DNA of 64,000 nt. Origin: Croceicoccus estronivorus. GTDB taxonomy: Bacteria > Pseudomonadota > Alphaproteobacteria > Sphingomonadales > Sphingomonadaceae. The position numbers and the translations under genes are program-made. The stretch is taken from the NCBI RefSeq assembly GCF_001625325.1, contig NZ_JRQQ01000006.1, positions 1 through 64,000 on the forward strand, read 5' to 3'. Of this stretch, positions 8,686-17,457 are shown one piece after another. Numbering within the stretch: position 1 is the stretch's first letter; the number at the start of each line of letters is the position of its first letter. The notes under the pieces are model-generated. The model worked only from the letters and a program-made list of their open reading frames with translations, was not told where the DNA came from and searched no databases.

Positions 8686-9503
8686 CTCTTTCCCAATCCG
8701 ACATCGATCACTGGCGCGAGTGGGTTGGAAACACCGAAACGGTTACCGAACGGATAGAGCCGGTCCTGCTGGATCGCTACGCCGCGGCACTGGGTGAAGA
8801 CCGCACGGCAGCCCACCTCCCTTCTCTCGCCCACTGGGCATTCTTCATTCAGGCTGTGCCGCCATCGCAGATCGGACCCGATGGCCATCCCAGACGTGGC
8901 GGCTTCCTGCCGCCCGTCACACTGGAACGGCGAATGTTCGCGGCCAGCGATATCGTATTCCACCATGCCCTGCACGAAGGATCGGATGCGACACGCCATG
9001 CACAAGTCGCCTCCCTGACCCACAAGGCCGGTAAGAGCGGCGACCTGATTCTGGTGGAAGTCTCTCACCGCATCGAACAGGGCGGGCAAACCTGCATCGA
9101 AGAACGCCAGACCATCGTTTACCGCGATGGGGGCAAGACGGCGGCGGTCGAAGACACGGCGCTACCTGCGGCGGAAAACTGTGAAATCTGGCAACCGGGG
9201 GCGGTCGACCTGTTCCGCTTTTCTTCCGTGACGTTCAACAGTCACCGAATCCACTATGATCTGCCCTATGCAACAGGCGAAGAACACTATCCGGGACTGG
9301 TCGTCCACGGCCCCTTCACTGCGGCAAAACTGTTCGGGCTGGCACAGCGCCTCCACGGGCCAATTTCGCGGTTTTCATTTCGTGCGCTGGCGCCATTGTT
9401 CGCGGGTCAGCCAATCGTGATCGGCCCGGGCGACGAACCAGGGCAAGTCATCGCCCGACGCTGCGACGGCGTAGCTGCGATGGTTGCAAATCTCGAAACC
9501 TAA
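8682..9503 (+). CDS. meh: Mesaconyl-C4-CoA hydratase (3-methylfumaryl-CoA hydratase), hot-dog fold
   Basis: A 273-residue FAS1-like/HTD2 dehydratase with two hot-dog halves. The C-terminal half carries the catalytic stretch FNSHRIHYDLPYA and then YPGLVVHGPF, where His and Asp of the hydratase site lie. Proteins of this type hydrate 3-methylfumaryl-CoA (mesaconyl-C4-CoA) to (S)-citramalyl-CoA. It is translationally coupled to the Mct-like gene (8682-8685), an arrangement that supports the assignment. A citramalyl-CoA lyase candidate lies 44 kb away at 53794-54645. The alternative is hydration of another branched enoyl-CoA. Confidence 0.75.
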   Translation: MTLSQSDIDHWREWVGNTETVTERIEPVLLDRYAAALGEDRTAAHLPSLAHWAFFIQAVPPSQIGPDGHPRRGGFLPPVTLERRMFAASDIVFHHALHEGSDATRHAQVASLTHKAGKSGDLILVEVSHRIEQGGQTCIEERQTIVYRDGGKTAAVEDTALPAAENCEIWQPGAVDLFRFSSVTFNSHRIHYDLPYATGEEHYPGLVVHGPFTAAKLFGLAQRLHGPISRFSFRALAPLFAGQPIVIGPGDEPGQVIARRCDGVAAMVANLET

Positions 9504-9509
9504 ACGCCC

Positions 9510-9533
9510 AATTTTGCGTTAGAGTGCAATTTT
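9510..9533. promoter_or_regulatory. Regulon operator, copy 2, with promoter
   Basis: AATTTTGC-N8-GCAATTTT in the 124-base gap before the acyl-CoA dehydrogenase operon. One base after it comes TTGACG (9535-9540), a 17-base spacer and TATTCG (9558-9563), a reasonable housekeeping promoter. The site thus abuts the -35 box. Confidence 0.72.
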
Positions 9534-9627
9534 CTTGACGGTGCCGTATCGGGACCGTATTCGATCGAACGCAATCGAAATCCGGCCACTGCGCCTTGCT
9601 GACATAACATTATGAGGGTGCCCACCG

Positions 9628-10779
9628 ATGGATACCGAAACATTCGATCTCTTTCGCGATACCGTTCGCCGCCTGGTCGACGAACGGCTGATCCCGGCAG
9701 AAGATGAGGTCGAAGAAACCGATAACATTCCAGCCCGTATTGCCGATCAGATCCGTGAAATGGGGTTGTTCGGCTTGTCCGTGCCGGAAGAGTTCGGCGG
9801 GCTCGGCTGTACCATGAGCGAGGAAGCGGCGATCATCCGCGAGCTGTGCCGCGCCGCAATCGTTTACCGTTCGCTGATCGGAACCACCGTCGGCATCGGC
9901 AGCCAGGGTATCGTCATGGACGGCACCGATGAACAGAAAGCGGAATGGCTGCCGAAATTCGCAACCGGCGAAGCGATCGCCAGTTTCGCACTGACGGAGC
10001 CCGAGGCGGGATCAGATGCCGGATCGTTGCGCACGACGGCCATTCGCGAAGGCGATTCCTATCGGATCAACGGCACCAAGCGGTACATCACGAATGCGCC
10101 GCGTGCGTCGGTCTTCACGCTCATGGCGCGAACCGAGCCCGACGTGAAAGGGTCGGCTGGCATCTCGGCCTTCATTCTTCCCGCCGATACGCCGGGCATC
10201 ACGCTCGGCAAACCTGACAAGAAAATGGGTCAGAAAGGCGCGGTGACCTGCGATGTCATCCTTGACGACGTCGTCCTGCCCGCTTCGGCGATCATCGGCG
10301 GTGTCCCCGGCCGGGGCTTCAAGACGGCGATGAAAGTGCTGGACCGCGGACGCATCCATATCGCAGCGGTAGCGCTGGGCATGGCCGATCGCCTGCTTGG
10401 CATGTCGCTGGAATACGCAATGGAGCGCAAGCAGTTCGGCCAGCGTATTGCCGATTTCCAGCTCGTCCAGGCCATGCTGGCGGACAGCAAGGTGGACCTG
10501 CTGACGATCGAAGCACTGATGCGTTCGGTCGCGGCACGTTTTGACGCGGGCGAGAAAGTCAGCTTGGAATGCTCGGCCCTGAAGTATCACGCCTCTGAAG
10601 CGGTCGGCCGTATCGCGGACCGGGCCGTACAGATTTTCGGCGGTGCGGGATACATGGCCGAATACAAGGTCGAACGTTTCTATCGCGATGTCCGCCTGCT
10701 GCGGATTTACGAAGGCACATCGCAGATCCAGCAAACCATTATCGCCAAGAACATGATCCGTGCGGCAGAGGCCGCCTGA
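9628..10779 (+). CDS. Acyl-CoA dehydrogenase
   Basis: A 383-residue FAD-dependent acyl-CoA dehydrogenase of normal length. It has FALTEPEAGSDAGSL in the FAD/substrate region, the middle-domain motif GYAMERKQFGQRIADFQ-like (as LEYAMERKQFGQRIADFQ), and RIYEGTSQIQQTII near the C-terminus. The Glu in YEGTSQIQ is the catalytic base in the medium-/short-chain type. It oxidises an acyl-CoA to the 2-enoyl-CoA and passes electrons to ETF. First gene of the operon ACAD-thiolase-CaiB-Mcd, 16 bases before the thiolase. Confidence 0.92.
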   Translation: MDTETFDLFRDTVRRLVDERLIPAEDEVEETDNIPARIADQIREMGLFGLSVPEEFGGLGCTMSEEAAIIRELCRAAIVYRSLIGTTVGIGSQGIVMDGTDEQKAEWLPKFATGEAIASFALTEPEAGSDAGSLRTTAIREGDSYRINGTKRYITNAPRASVFTLMARTEPDVKGSAGISAFILPADTPGITLGKPDKKMGQKGAVTCDVILDDVVLPASAIIGGVPGRGFKTAMKVLDRGRIHIAAVALGMADRLLGMSLEYAMERKQFGQRIADFQLVQAMLADSKVDLLTIEALMRSVAARFDAGEKVSLECSALKYHASEAVGRIADRAVQIFGGAGYMAEYKVERFYRDVRLLRIYEGTSQIQQTIIAKNMIRAAEAA

Positions 10780-10795
10780 AGGAGCACATCGAACA

Positions 10796-12007
10796 ATGCG
10801 CCGCGCCGCTATCGTTTCCCCCCTTCGCACTGCCGTCGGCAAATACCTGGGCAGCCTTTCCAGCATCCCGGCCGGTGAACTGGGCGCCATCATCGTCCGC
10901 GCCCTGATGGAACGCACTGCCATCGATCCGGAGCGGATAGACGACGTCGTATTCAGCCAAGGCTACGGCAACGGCGAAGCCCCGGCTATCGGCCGGTGGG
11001 CTGCGATGGCGGCAGGCCTTCCCGTTTCAGTGCCCGGCTATCAGCTCGACCGACGTTGCGGTTCCGGCCTGCAAGCCGTTATCGATGCCGCGATGATGGT
11101 ACAGACCGGCGCAGCGGACGTGGTGATCGCAGGCGGCTGCGAAAGCATGAGCCAGGTCGAACACTATACGATCAAGGGACGCACCGGCGTGCGCGGCGGG
11201 TCCATCGAACTGCATGACCGGCTGGCTCGCGGCCGTGTCATGTCGCAGCCGATCGAACGCTTTGGCGTTATCACCGGCATGATCGAAACCGCCAACAACG
11301 TCGCCAGTGATTACGGTATTACCCGCGAGGAATGCGACGCCTACGCCGCGCGCAGCCATCAACGGGCGGCTGCCGCATGGGCGGATGGCAAGTTCGCTGA
11401 CGAACTGGTGCCGGTATCCATTCCGCAAAGGCGCGGCGATCCCGTAATCTTCGCGCGCGATGAAGGGATACGTGAAGACGCGACCCCGGAATCGCTGGCA
11501 ACGCTCCGTGTTATCGAAAAGGATGGCGTGGTCACTGCCGGGAATGCCAGCCAGCAGAACGACGCCGCCGCCGCCTGCCTCGTGGTCGCGGAAGACAAGC
11601 TTGAAGAACTGGGCCTGACGCCTATCGGCTGGTTCCATTCCTGGGCAGCAGCGGGCTGCGAACCCTCTCGCATGGGTATCGGCCCCGTTCCGGCGGTCGA
11701 GCGGCTGTTTGCCCGCACTGGCATAGGCTGGGACGACATCGACCTTGTCGAACTGAACGAAGCCTTTGCCCCGCAGGTTCTGGGCGTATTGCGCGGCTGG
11801 GGATGGAGTGCGGATGATTCCCGCATGGACATGCTGAACGTAAACGGTTCCGGAATTTCGCTGGGGCACCCGATTGGCGCGACCGGCGGCCGGATTCTCG
11901 CGACCATGATGAACGAGCTCCAGCGCCGCGAAGGGCGCTATGCGCTGGAAACGATGTGCATCGGCGGGGGCCAGGGGCTCGCCGCTATCATCGAACGCGC
12001 CAACTGA
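10796..12007 (+). CDS. Acetyl-CoA C-acyltransferase (thiolase)
   Basis: A 403-residue thiolase. The acyl-accepting Cys is in LDRRCGSGLQAV, the His of the second loop in NEAFAPQ, the substrate loop in NGSGISLGHPIGATGGR and the second catalytic Cys in ETMCIGGGQG. All catalytic elements are intact, so it should cleave a 3-oxoacyl-CoA. The start is the ATG with AAGGAG twelve bases upstream. It is in an operon with an upstream acyl-CoA dehydrogenase and downstream CaiB and Mcd genes, which suggests it releases a methyl-branched dicarboxyl-CoA that Mcd then oxidises (inference). Confidence 0.93.
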   Translation: MRRAAIVSPLRTAVGKYLGSLSSIPAGELGAIIVRALMERTAIDPERIDDVVFSQGYGNGEAPAIGRWAAMAAGLPVSVPGYQLDRRCGSGLQAVIDAAMMVQTGAADVVIAGGCESMSQVEHYTIKGRTGVRGGSIELHDRLARGRVMSQPIERFGVITGMIETANNVASDYGITREECDAYAARSHQRAAAAWADGKFADELVPVSIPQRRGDPVIFARDEGIREDATPESLATLRVIEKDGVVTAGNASQQNDAAAACLVVAEDKLEELGLTPIGWFHSWAAAGCEPSRMGIGPVPAVERLFARTGIGWDDIDLVELNEAFAPQVLGVLRGWGWSADDSRMDMLNVNGSGISLGHPIGATGGRILATMMNELQRREGRYALETMCIGGGQGLAAIIERAN

Positions 12008-12028
12008 TCGCAGACAGGGGAAAGAACA

Positions 12029-13267
12029 ATGAGCGCGAGCCCGCTGGACGGTATCAAGGTTCTGGACCTCTCGCGGGTTCTCGCCGGGCCTTGGTCGACG
12101 CAGATTCTCGCCGATCTCGGCGCGGACGTCATCAAGATCGAAGCTCCTGGAAAAGGCGACGATACACGTGCCTGGGGCCCACCGTTCCTGAAAGATTCCG
12201 ATGGCGAGGAAGAACTGAGCGAAAGCGGGTATTATCTCTGCTGCAATCGCAACAAGCGGTCGATCGCGGTCGATCTGCGCCAGCCGGAAGGTGCGGAACT
12301 GATCCGCAAGCTGGCCGCTGAGGCGGACATCCTGGTCGAAAACTTCAAGGTTGGCGGCTTGGCGAAATTCGGCCTCGATTACGAAAGTCTCGCCCGCATC
12401 AATTCAAGGCTGATCTATTGTTCGATCACCGGCTTTGGGCAGACGGGCCCGTACACCGACCGTGGCGGCTACGACTTCGTGGCGCAGGGCATGGGCGGTT
12501 TCATGAGCATCACCGGGGAAGCCAGCGGGCAACCTCTGCGGGCCGGGGTCGCAATGGCCGATCTCTCCACCGGGATGTATGCGACTGTCTCCATCCTGGC
12601 GGCCTTGCGGCACGCGGAACGGACAGGCGAAGGCCAATGGATCGACGTGTCCTTGCTGGACACCCAGATCGCCATGCTGGCCAATCAGTCGATGAACTGG
12701 CTGGTTGGCGGCACTGTGCCCGGACGCCTGGGCAACCGGCATCCGACGGTTGTGCCATACAAGACGTTCGACGTTGCGGACGGGATCATGATCATCGCCG
12801 TCGGCAACGACGGTCAGTTTCGCCTGCTCTGCGCGGAATTGGAAATGAATGAACTGGCCGACGATCCGCGGTTCGCCACTTCTCGTGCCCGGATGGTCAA
12901 TCGCGACGATCTCGAAGGCATCGTGCAGGACAAGGTCCGGAACCTGAAGCGCGACGAATTGATTGAACGTCTGGTCGCACGCGGCGTGCCATGCGGGCCG
13001 GTGAACAATCTTCAGGAAATCTTCGAGGATCCCTTCGTCGAAGCCCGCGGCGCAGTCCATTATTTCGAGCGGGAGGATGGCGTTCGGGTCCCGACCGTCG
13101 CCTTCCCGCCCAAGCTTTCAAAGACACCGGCAAAGTACACTTATCGCCCGCCTACGGTCGGCGAACATAGCCGCGAAGCGTTGGCCGACTGGCTCGCGCT
13201 GGATGACACACAACTCGACGCGCTCGAATCCGGCGGTGCGATTGCACAGCACCGCAAGCAGGATTGA
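12029..13267 (+). CDS. CaiB/BaiF class III CoA-transferase
   Basis: A 412-residue CoA-transferase with intact features: GIKVLDLSRVLAGPWSTQIL at the N-terminus, GADVIKIEAPGKGDDTR, and GVAMADLSTGMYA with the expected catalytic Asp178. It most resembles the dicarboxylate branch of the family (succinyl-CoA:glutarate, itaconate or citramalate CoA-transferases). Placed between a thiolase and methylsuccinyl-CoA dehydrogenase, it could move CoA from succinyl-CoA to a C5 or larger dicarboxylate such as methylsuccinate. The substrate is inferred, not seen. Spacing is 21 bases from the thiolase and 34 to Mcd. Confidence 0.88.
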   Translation: MSASPLDGIKVLDLSRVLAGPWSTQILADLGADVIKIEAPGKGDDTRAWGPPFLKDSDGEEELSESGYYLCCNRNKRSIAVDLRQPEGAELIRKLAAEADILVENFKVGGLAKFGLDYESLARINSRLIYCSITGFGQTGPYTDRGGYDFVAQGMGGFMSITGEASGQPLRAGVAMADLSTGMYATVSILAALRHAERTGEGQWIDVSLLDTQIAMLANQSMNWLVGGTVPGRLGNRHPTVVPYKTFDVADGIMIIAVGNDGQFRLLCAELEMNELADDPRFATSRARMVNRDDLEGIVQDKVRNLKRDELIERLVARGVPCGPVNNLQEIFEDPFVEARGAVHYFEREDGVRVPTVAFPPKLSKTPAKYTYRPPTVGEHSREALADWLALDDTQLDALESGGAIAQHRKQD

Positions 13268-13301
13268 AGCAACGGTACGCCAGATAAAGAGACAGGGAAC
13301 C

Positions 13302-14975
13302 ATGGCAGAACGGCCTCTCATCCTCGAAGACCTTACCGCGCTTCTCAATCAGGCGGCGCTGGAAGCGGATGGCTTCGTCCGCGCGGTAACTCCCAGAGTC
13401 AAAGCGCTCGTTGCTGGGGAAGATGGCCGCACCGATCGTGCGCTGGCGGATGAGCATCAGCATGAGGTCCACGGCCTTGGCTGGTACGCTACTTATGCCG
13501 CGACATTCCTGGAAGTGGCGCGATGGGCTTCGGCGCTGGAGAGCAGCGGCGAATTCCGCGATGTAGAGCGCCTGCTCGCCCAGCTGCTGTTCGGTGAATA
13601 CGCCGCCCAGTTGCAAGGCGGCATACCCATGAACCAGGGCGAAGTGATCCGGCCCACCGACCTTTCCCCGGATGCAGGCGATCTCGCCTTGCTTAACGGC
13701 CCGGCGCTTTCCGTTCTGCGCCAGCATGGTGCCAGCCAGGCGGTGAAGACAGCCATAGCGGCGCACCTTACGGATCAGCGCGGCCAGGCCACGCTTGAAA
13801 ATGCCGGGCTGGATGAAACATCGCAATTGATCCGCGATCAGTTCTTCGCTTTCGCGCGCGAGAAGATCGCTCCCCATGCCCATGAATGGCATCTCAAAGA
13901 CGAGCTCATTCCCCTTCCCCTGGTTGAGGAGTTGGGCGAAATGGGCGTGTTCGGCCTGACGATACCGGAAGGTTTCGGCGGGCTCGGCATGGGCAAGACG
14001 GCAATGTGCGTCGTTTCGGAAGAACTGTCGCGCGGCTGGATCGGGGTCGGCTCACTCGCCACGCGCTCCGAAATCGCGGCCGAACTGATCCTGTGCGGCG
14101 GCACTGACGAACAAAAGGCGCACTGGTTGCCGCAGATTGCCAGCGCCGGGATACTGCCCACTGCGGTATTTACCGAACCGGATACCGGGTCCGACCTCGG
14201 CTCCTTGCGTACCCGCGCGACGCTCGACGGCGATCACTATCTGGTCAACGGCAACAAGACCTGGATCACTCATGCCGCGCGCGCCGATGTCATGACCCTG
14301 CTGGTCCGCACCGATCCGGCCAGCAAAAACTACAGTGGCCTGTCGATGCTGCTGGCGCCAAAGCTGCGAGGCACTGTCGACGCCCCCTTCCCGACACCGG
14401 GGATGAGCGGCGGCGAGATCGAAGTGATCGGCTATCGCGGAATGAAGGAATACGAAATCGGCTTCGACGATTTCCGCGTGGAGAAAGACAACCTGCTCGG
14501 CGGCGTCGAAGGGCGCGGTTTCAAGCAGTTGATGGCCACTTTCGAAAGTGCCCGCATCCAGACAGCCGCACGCGCCATCGGTGTGGCGCAGGCCGCATTG
14601 GACGTCGGGCTCGGCTATGCTTTGGATCGCAAGCAATTCGGACGCGCTATCATTGCCTTCCCCCGCGTCGCCAACAAGCTGGCAATGATGGCAGCGGAAA
14701 TCATGGCCGCACGGCAACTGACCTATTACGCGGCGCGGCAGAAGGACGAGGACAAACGCTGCGATCTGGAGGCTGGCATGGCCAAGTTGCTTGGCGCGCG
14801 TGTGGCGTGGGCAGCGGCGGACAATGCCCTGCAAATTCATGGCGGCAATGGCTTTGCCATGGAATACGAGGTCAGCCGCCTGCTGGCCGATGCCCGTATT
14901 CTCAACATTTTCGAAGGCGCCGGAGAAATTCAGGCTCAGGTAATTGGCCGCCGCCTGCTTGATGAGCCCAATTGA
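13302..14975 (+). CDS. mcd: (2S)-Methylsuccinyl-CoA dehydrogenase
   Basis: A 557-residue acyl-CoA dehydrogenase with an extra N-terminal domain of about 160 residues before the ordinary 390-residue ACAD. That extension and its motifs HGLGWYATYA (57-66) and FGEYAAQLQGGIPMNQGE (97-114) are the hallmark of methylsuccinyl-CoA dehydrogenase of the ethylmalonyl-CoA pathway. The catalytic Glu is expected in NIFEGAGEIQAQ near the C-terminus. It makes mesaconyl-C1-CoA from methylsuccinyl-CoA. It is last in the ACAD-thiolase-CaiB-Mcd operon. None of the other ethylmalonyl-CoA pathway genes (Ccr, Ecm) is here, so it is probably used catabolically. Start: ATG after GACAGGGAACC. Confidence 0.88.
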   Translation: MAERPLILEDLTALLNQAALEADGFVRAVTPRVKALVAGEDGRTDRALADEHQHEVHGLGWYATYAATFLEVARWASALESSGEFRDVERLLAQLLFGEYAAQLQGGIPMNQGEVIRPTDLSPDAGDLALLNGPALSVLRQHGASQAVKTAIAAHLTDQRGQATLENAGLDETSQLIRDQFFAFAREKIAPHAHEWHLKDELIPLPLVEELGEMGVFGLTIPEGFGGLGMGKTAMCVVSEELSRGWIGVGSLATRSEIAAELILCGGTDEQKAHWLPQIASAGILPTAVFTEPDTGSDLGSLRTRATLDGDHYLVNGNKTWITHAARADVMTLLVRTDPASKNYSGLSMLLAPKLRGTVDAPFPTPGMSGGEIEVIGYRGMKEYEIGFDDFRVEKDNLLGGVEGRGFKQLMATFESARIQTAARAIGVAQAALDVGLGYALDRKQFGRAIIAFPRVANKLAMMAAEIMAARQLTYYAARQKDEDKRCDLEAGMAKLLGARVAWAAADNALQIHGGNGFAMEYEVSRLLADARILNIFEGAGEIQAQVIGRRLLDEPN

Positions 14976-14979
14976 TCGC

Positions 14980-16515
14980 TCAAGGCAGAATTGGGGCTCC
15001 GCTCTCTCTCAGCCACTTCGCATGCCACAGCCGCATCCGTTCGATCTGGTAATCAGGCGCAATCCGCAACGGGTCGCCAATCACCAACGGTGACCAAACC
15101 CCCGGTTTCGCCTGTGGCCAGATGGGCAATGCAGGTCCGTTGGGATTGCCGGTGGCAATGAAATTGTACCAGTAACCGCGCATGATTTCGCCTACCATGC
15201 GGTCATTCGCATCGGCCGGTTCCGTCAGGCTGTAGAGATAGCTCATGTCCGCACAGTGCGGAGCGCCGGGCATCTCCCCCCGCGACGCAGCGGGCAGATA
15301 GTCGAAATGATAAGCCCATGCCGGGGCCAGACGCGATGCCAAAGAGGGGATGCCGAGCGCAGCCGATGTGAAGATGAAATCGGTCTGCACACGACGAAGA
15401 AACTCCTGATCGGAAAGTTCGCCGTCGCGCTCATAAGCAGGGCGCAATGTCTCCAGGTCTATGTCGAAACGACTTTTCAGCACCGACGCGTCAAAGCCCA
15501 TCAAGCCGAAGACGCTGGCCTCATTGCTTGTGGAGCCGGCGATGAGCGGCACCGGCGCCTGAGCGCCAGTGGCGTAGGCGAGGCCAATCCCGGAAGGGAG
15601 GTAATATTCATCGATGATCGCGCCGAAATTGGGCGCTCCTGAATCTCCGGCGAGGACCTGCCCGGCCGTCAGGGCTCGCAACGCGGCCAGTGCTGCGGCA
15701 CCTTCACCCTCCACGCCCACACGTCCCGCAAACGCCACGCCTTCGCGTTCTGCGCGAGCGAGTGGACGCGTGGCGTTGAACAGGCCGCCGCCGGAATGGA
15801 CCGCCGCGCGGGCGAACAATCCGCGGGCGCGTGGCGACACCATCAGGGAATTGACGCTGGAGCCGCCTGCCGAGCAACCCTGAATGGTAATCCGGTCCGG
15901 GTCGCCGCCAAATGCCGCAATGTTACGCTTCACCCATTGCAAGGCCGCGATCTGATCAGTGAGCCAGAAATTGCCGGTCCCGCGTCCGGCCTCTGCCGTC
16001 AGTGCAGGATGCGCGAAGAAGCCCATCCTGCCGAGCCGATAATTCGGAGCAACCAGTATCACTCCGCGTTGCAGCAGCGAAGTGATGTCCTTGTGCGCGA
16101 CATATCGATTCGATCCGACGAAAAATGCCCCGCCATGAATCGAAAACAGCACGGGCAGGCCCTTGGCCTTCCGGTCCGGCGTGACGATGTTGAGGGTCAG
16201 GCAATCTTCATTCTGATTCTGCGGCGAATGGGCATCGACGATGGGCTGAATACATGCCGGCCCAAAGTCCGTGGCATCCCGCACCCCTTGCCATGGTGTG
16301 GCCGGCTGCGCGTCTTTCCAGCGCAGGGCACCCACCGGAGGCGCGGCATAGGGAATGCCTCGAAAAGCAGCACCATCGCCGATTGCCTCGCCGCGCAATG
16401 CACCGAGATCGCTCTTCACTACGAGATCGGTGGCAAAGCCCGGGCTCACGATGCCCAACACGCCCAGACAGGCCAACACGCCTTTACGCACAGTTCGCCT
16501 GCCCACTTTGCCCAT
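14980..16515 (-). CDS. Secreted type-B carboxylesterase
   Basis: A 511-residue alpha/beta-hydrolase of the carboxylesterase B family. A signal peptide covers about residues 1-28 (RKGVLACLGVLGIVSPGFA). Oxyanion segment HGGAFFVGS lies at about 127-135. The nucleophile is Ser215 in GCSAG (usual family form GESAG). The start is the ATG preceded by GGGAGAGG; an open extension to 16590 lacks support and runs into the operator. It probably hydrolyses an ester substrate in the periplasm. It converges on Mcd with a four-base gap and is divergent from the crotonase operon, sharing operator copy 3. Confidence 0.9.
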   Translation of the reverse strand: MGKVGRRTVRKGVLACLGVLGIVSPGFATDLVVKSDLGALRGEAIGDGAAFRGIPYAAPPVGALRWKDAQPATPWQGVRDATDFGPACIQPIVDAHSPQNQNEDCLTLNIVTPDRKAKGLPVLFSIHGGAFFVGSNRYVAHKDITSLLQRGVILVAPNYRLGRMGFFAHPALTAEAGRGTGNFWLTDQIAALQWVKRNIAAFGGDPDRITIQGCSAGGSSVNSLMVSPRARGLFARAAVHSGGGLFNATRPLARAEREGVAFAGRVGVEGEGAAALAALRALTAGQVLAGDSGAPNFGAIIDEYYLPSGIGLAYATGAQAPVPLIAGSTSNEASVFGLMGFDASVLKSRFDIDLETLRPAYERDGELSDQEFLRRVQTDFIFTSAALGIPSLASRLAPAWAYHFDYLPAASRGEMPGAPHCADMSYLYSLTEPADANDRMVGEIMRGYWYNFIATGNPNGPALPIWPQAKPGVWSPLVIGDPLRIAPDYQIERMRLWHAKWLRESGAPILP

Positions 16516-16570
16516 TTCCCTCTCCCCATCTTTTCGAGTAGCCGATAACCTGTCTGGCAAGACCCTATCC

Positions 16571-16594
16571 AAAATTGATCTCGAATGCAAAATT
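16571..16594. promoter_or_regulatory. Regulon operator, copy 3
   Basis: AAAATTGA-N8-GCAAAATT in the divergent gap between the carboxylesterase and a crotonase. The central eight bases (TCTCGAAT) are identical to those of copy 1. On the plus strand it is followed after two bases by TTGCCT, a 17-base spacer and CTATGG, a candidate promoter for the crotonase operon. Confidence 0.72.
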
Positions 16595-16652
16595 ACTTGC
16601 CTTTCTCATCAACGCATCCCTATGGATGCAAGGCAAGCGAGGGAGAGCGTGG

Positions 16653-17447
16653 GTGAGTAACGACAGCGAAGCCGAACTGCTGATGGAATGGATGGAAGGG
16701 GACGTTGTCCTCCTGACCATGAATTGCCCGCGCGCACGCAACACCGTGTCCTTCGAGATGTGGGAACAATTTTCCGCCGCACTCGACACGATAGAGAATG
16801 GCACACCGCCGCGTGCAGTGGTCCTGTGCGGGGCCGAAGGTCATTTCAGCAACGGTGGCGATGTGAAGAAGGGCCCTGCCCGCGGTGAAGGCGCACTCGC
16901 ATTGGCGAAACGGCTGGAAATGGGGCAACGGATCATCGCCCGCCTGCGTGCCCTGCCCTGCCCCACCATTGCGGCCATCGAAGGGGGAGCCCATGGCATC
17001 GCATGGAGCCTGGCACTCGCGTGCGATATGGTTCTGTGCGCCCGCGAAGTGAAGTTTTCCGCGCCGTTCATTTCCTTCGGCCTCGTACCCGATGGGGGAT
17101 CGTCATGGTTCCTCGGCCAGCACCTCGGACGTCAACGCGCGGCGGAGTTGTTCTTTTCAGGCAGGACGATGGACGCTTCCGAAGCATTCGATCTCGGCCT
17201 TGTCAGCAGGCTGGTCGATCCGGGGAACGCCATCGCGGAAGCCATCGCATTCGGCCGATCAATCGAAAATCGCCACGCTGCGGAACTGACCAAGCGCCTC
17301 CTGCACTTATCCGAAAGCGCCGACCTTGCCGCCTGCCACGCGCTCGAACTCGTCTATTGCCACAGTGCGCAAGGGGGTGACGAAGTGAAGCGCGCCCGTG
17401 AAGCCGTATTCGCCCGCGCCGCGGCCAAGAAAGCCGCGAAGAGCTAG
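16653..17447 (+). CDS. Enoyl-CoA hydratase/isomerase family protein
   Basis: A 264-residue crotonase-fold protein. Oxyanion segments are HFSNGGDVKKG and IEGGAHGIAWSLALACDM. The second catalytic position lies in FGLVPDGGSSWFL, where an Asp replaces the Glu pair of classical hydratases; this is more typical of isomerases, so dehydration/hydration is not assured. GTG at 16653 is preferred because GGGAGAG sits seven bases upstream; an ATG at 16683 is an alternative. It heads a three-gene operon with a flavin reductase and a PaaG-like crotonase. Confidence 0.85.
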   Translation: MSNDSEAELLMEWMEGDVVLLTMNCPRARNTVSFEMWEQFSAALDTIENGTPPRAVVLCGAEGHFSNGGDVKKGPARGEGALALAKRLEMGQRIIARLRALPCPTIAAIEGGAHGIAWSLALACDMVLCAREVKFSAPFISFGLVPDGGSSWFLGQHLGRQRAAELFFSGRTMDASEAFDLGLVSRLVDPGNAIAEAIAFGRSIENRHAAELTKRLLHLSESADLAACHALELVYCHSAQGGDEVKRAREAVFARAAAKKAAKS

Positions 17448-17457
17448 AAGGAGCGGA

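Noticed and set aside
7477-14975. Autotrophic 3-hydroxypropionate bicycle or ethylmalonyl-CoA pathway.
   Set aside because: The window lacks malonyl-CoA reductase, propionyl-CoA synthase, crotonyl-CoA carboxylase/reductase and ethylmalonyl-CoA mutase. Only the part from methylsuccinyl-CoA onward is present.
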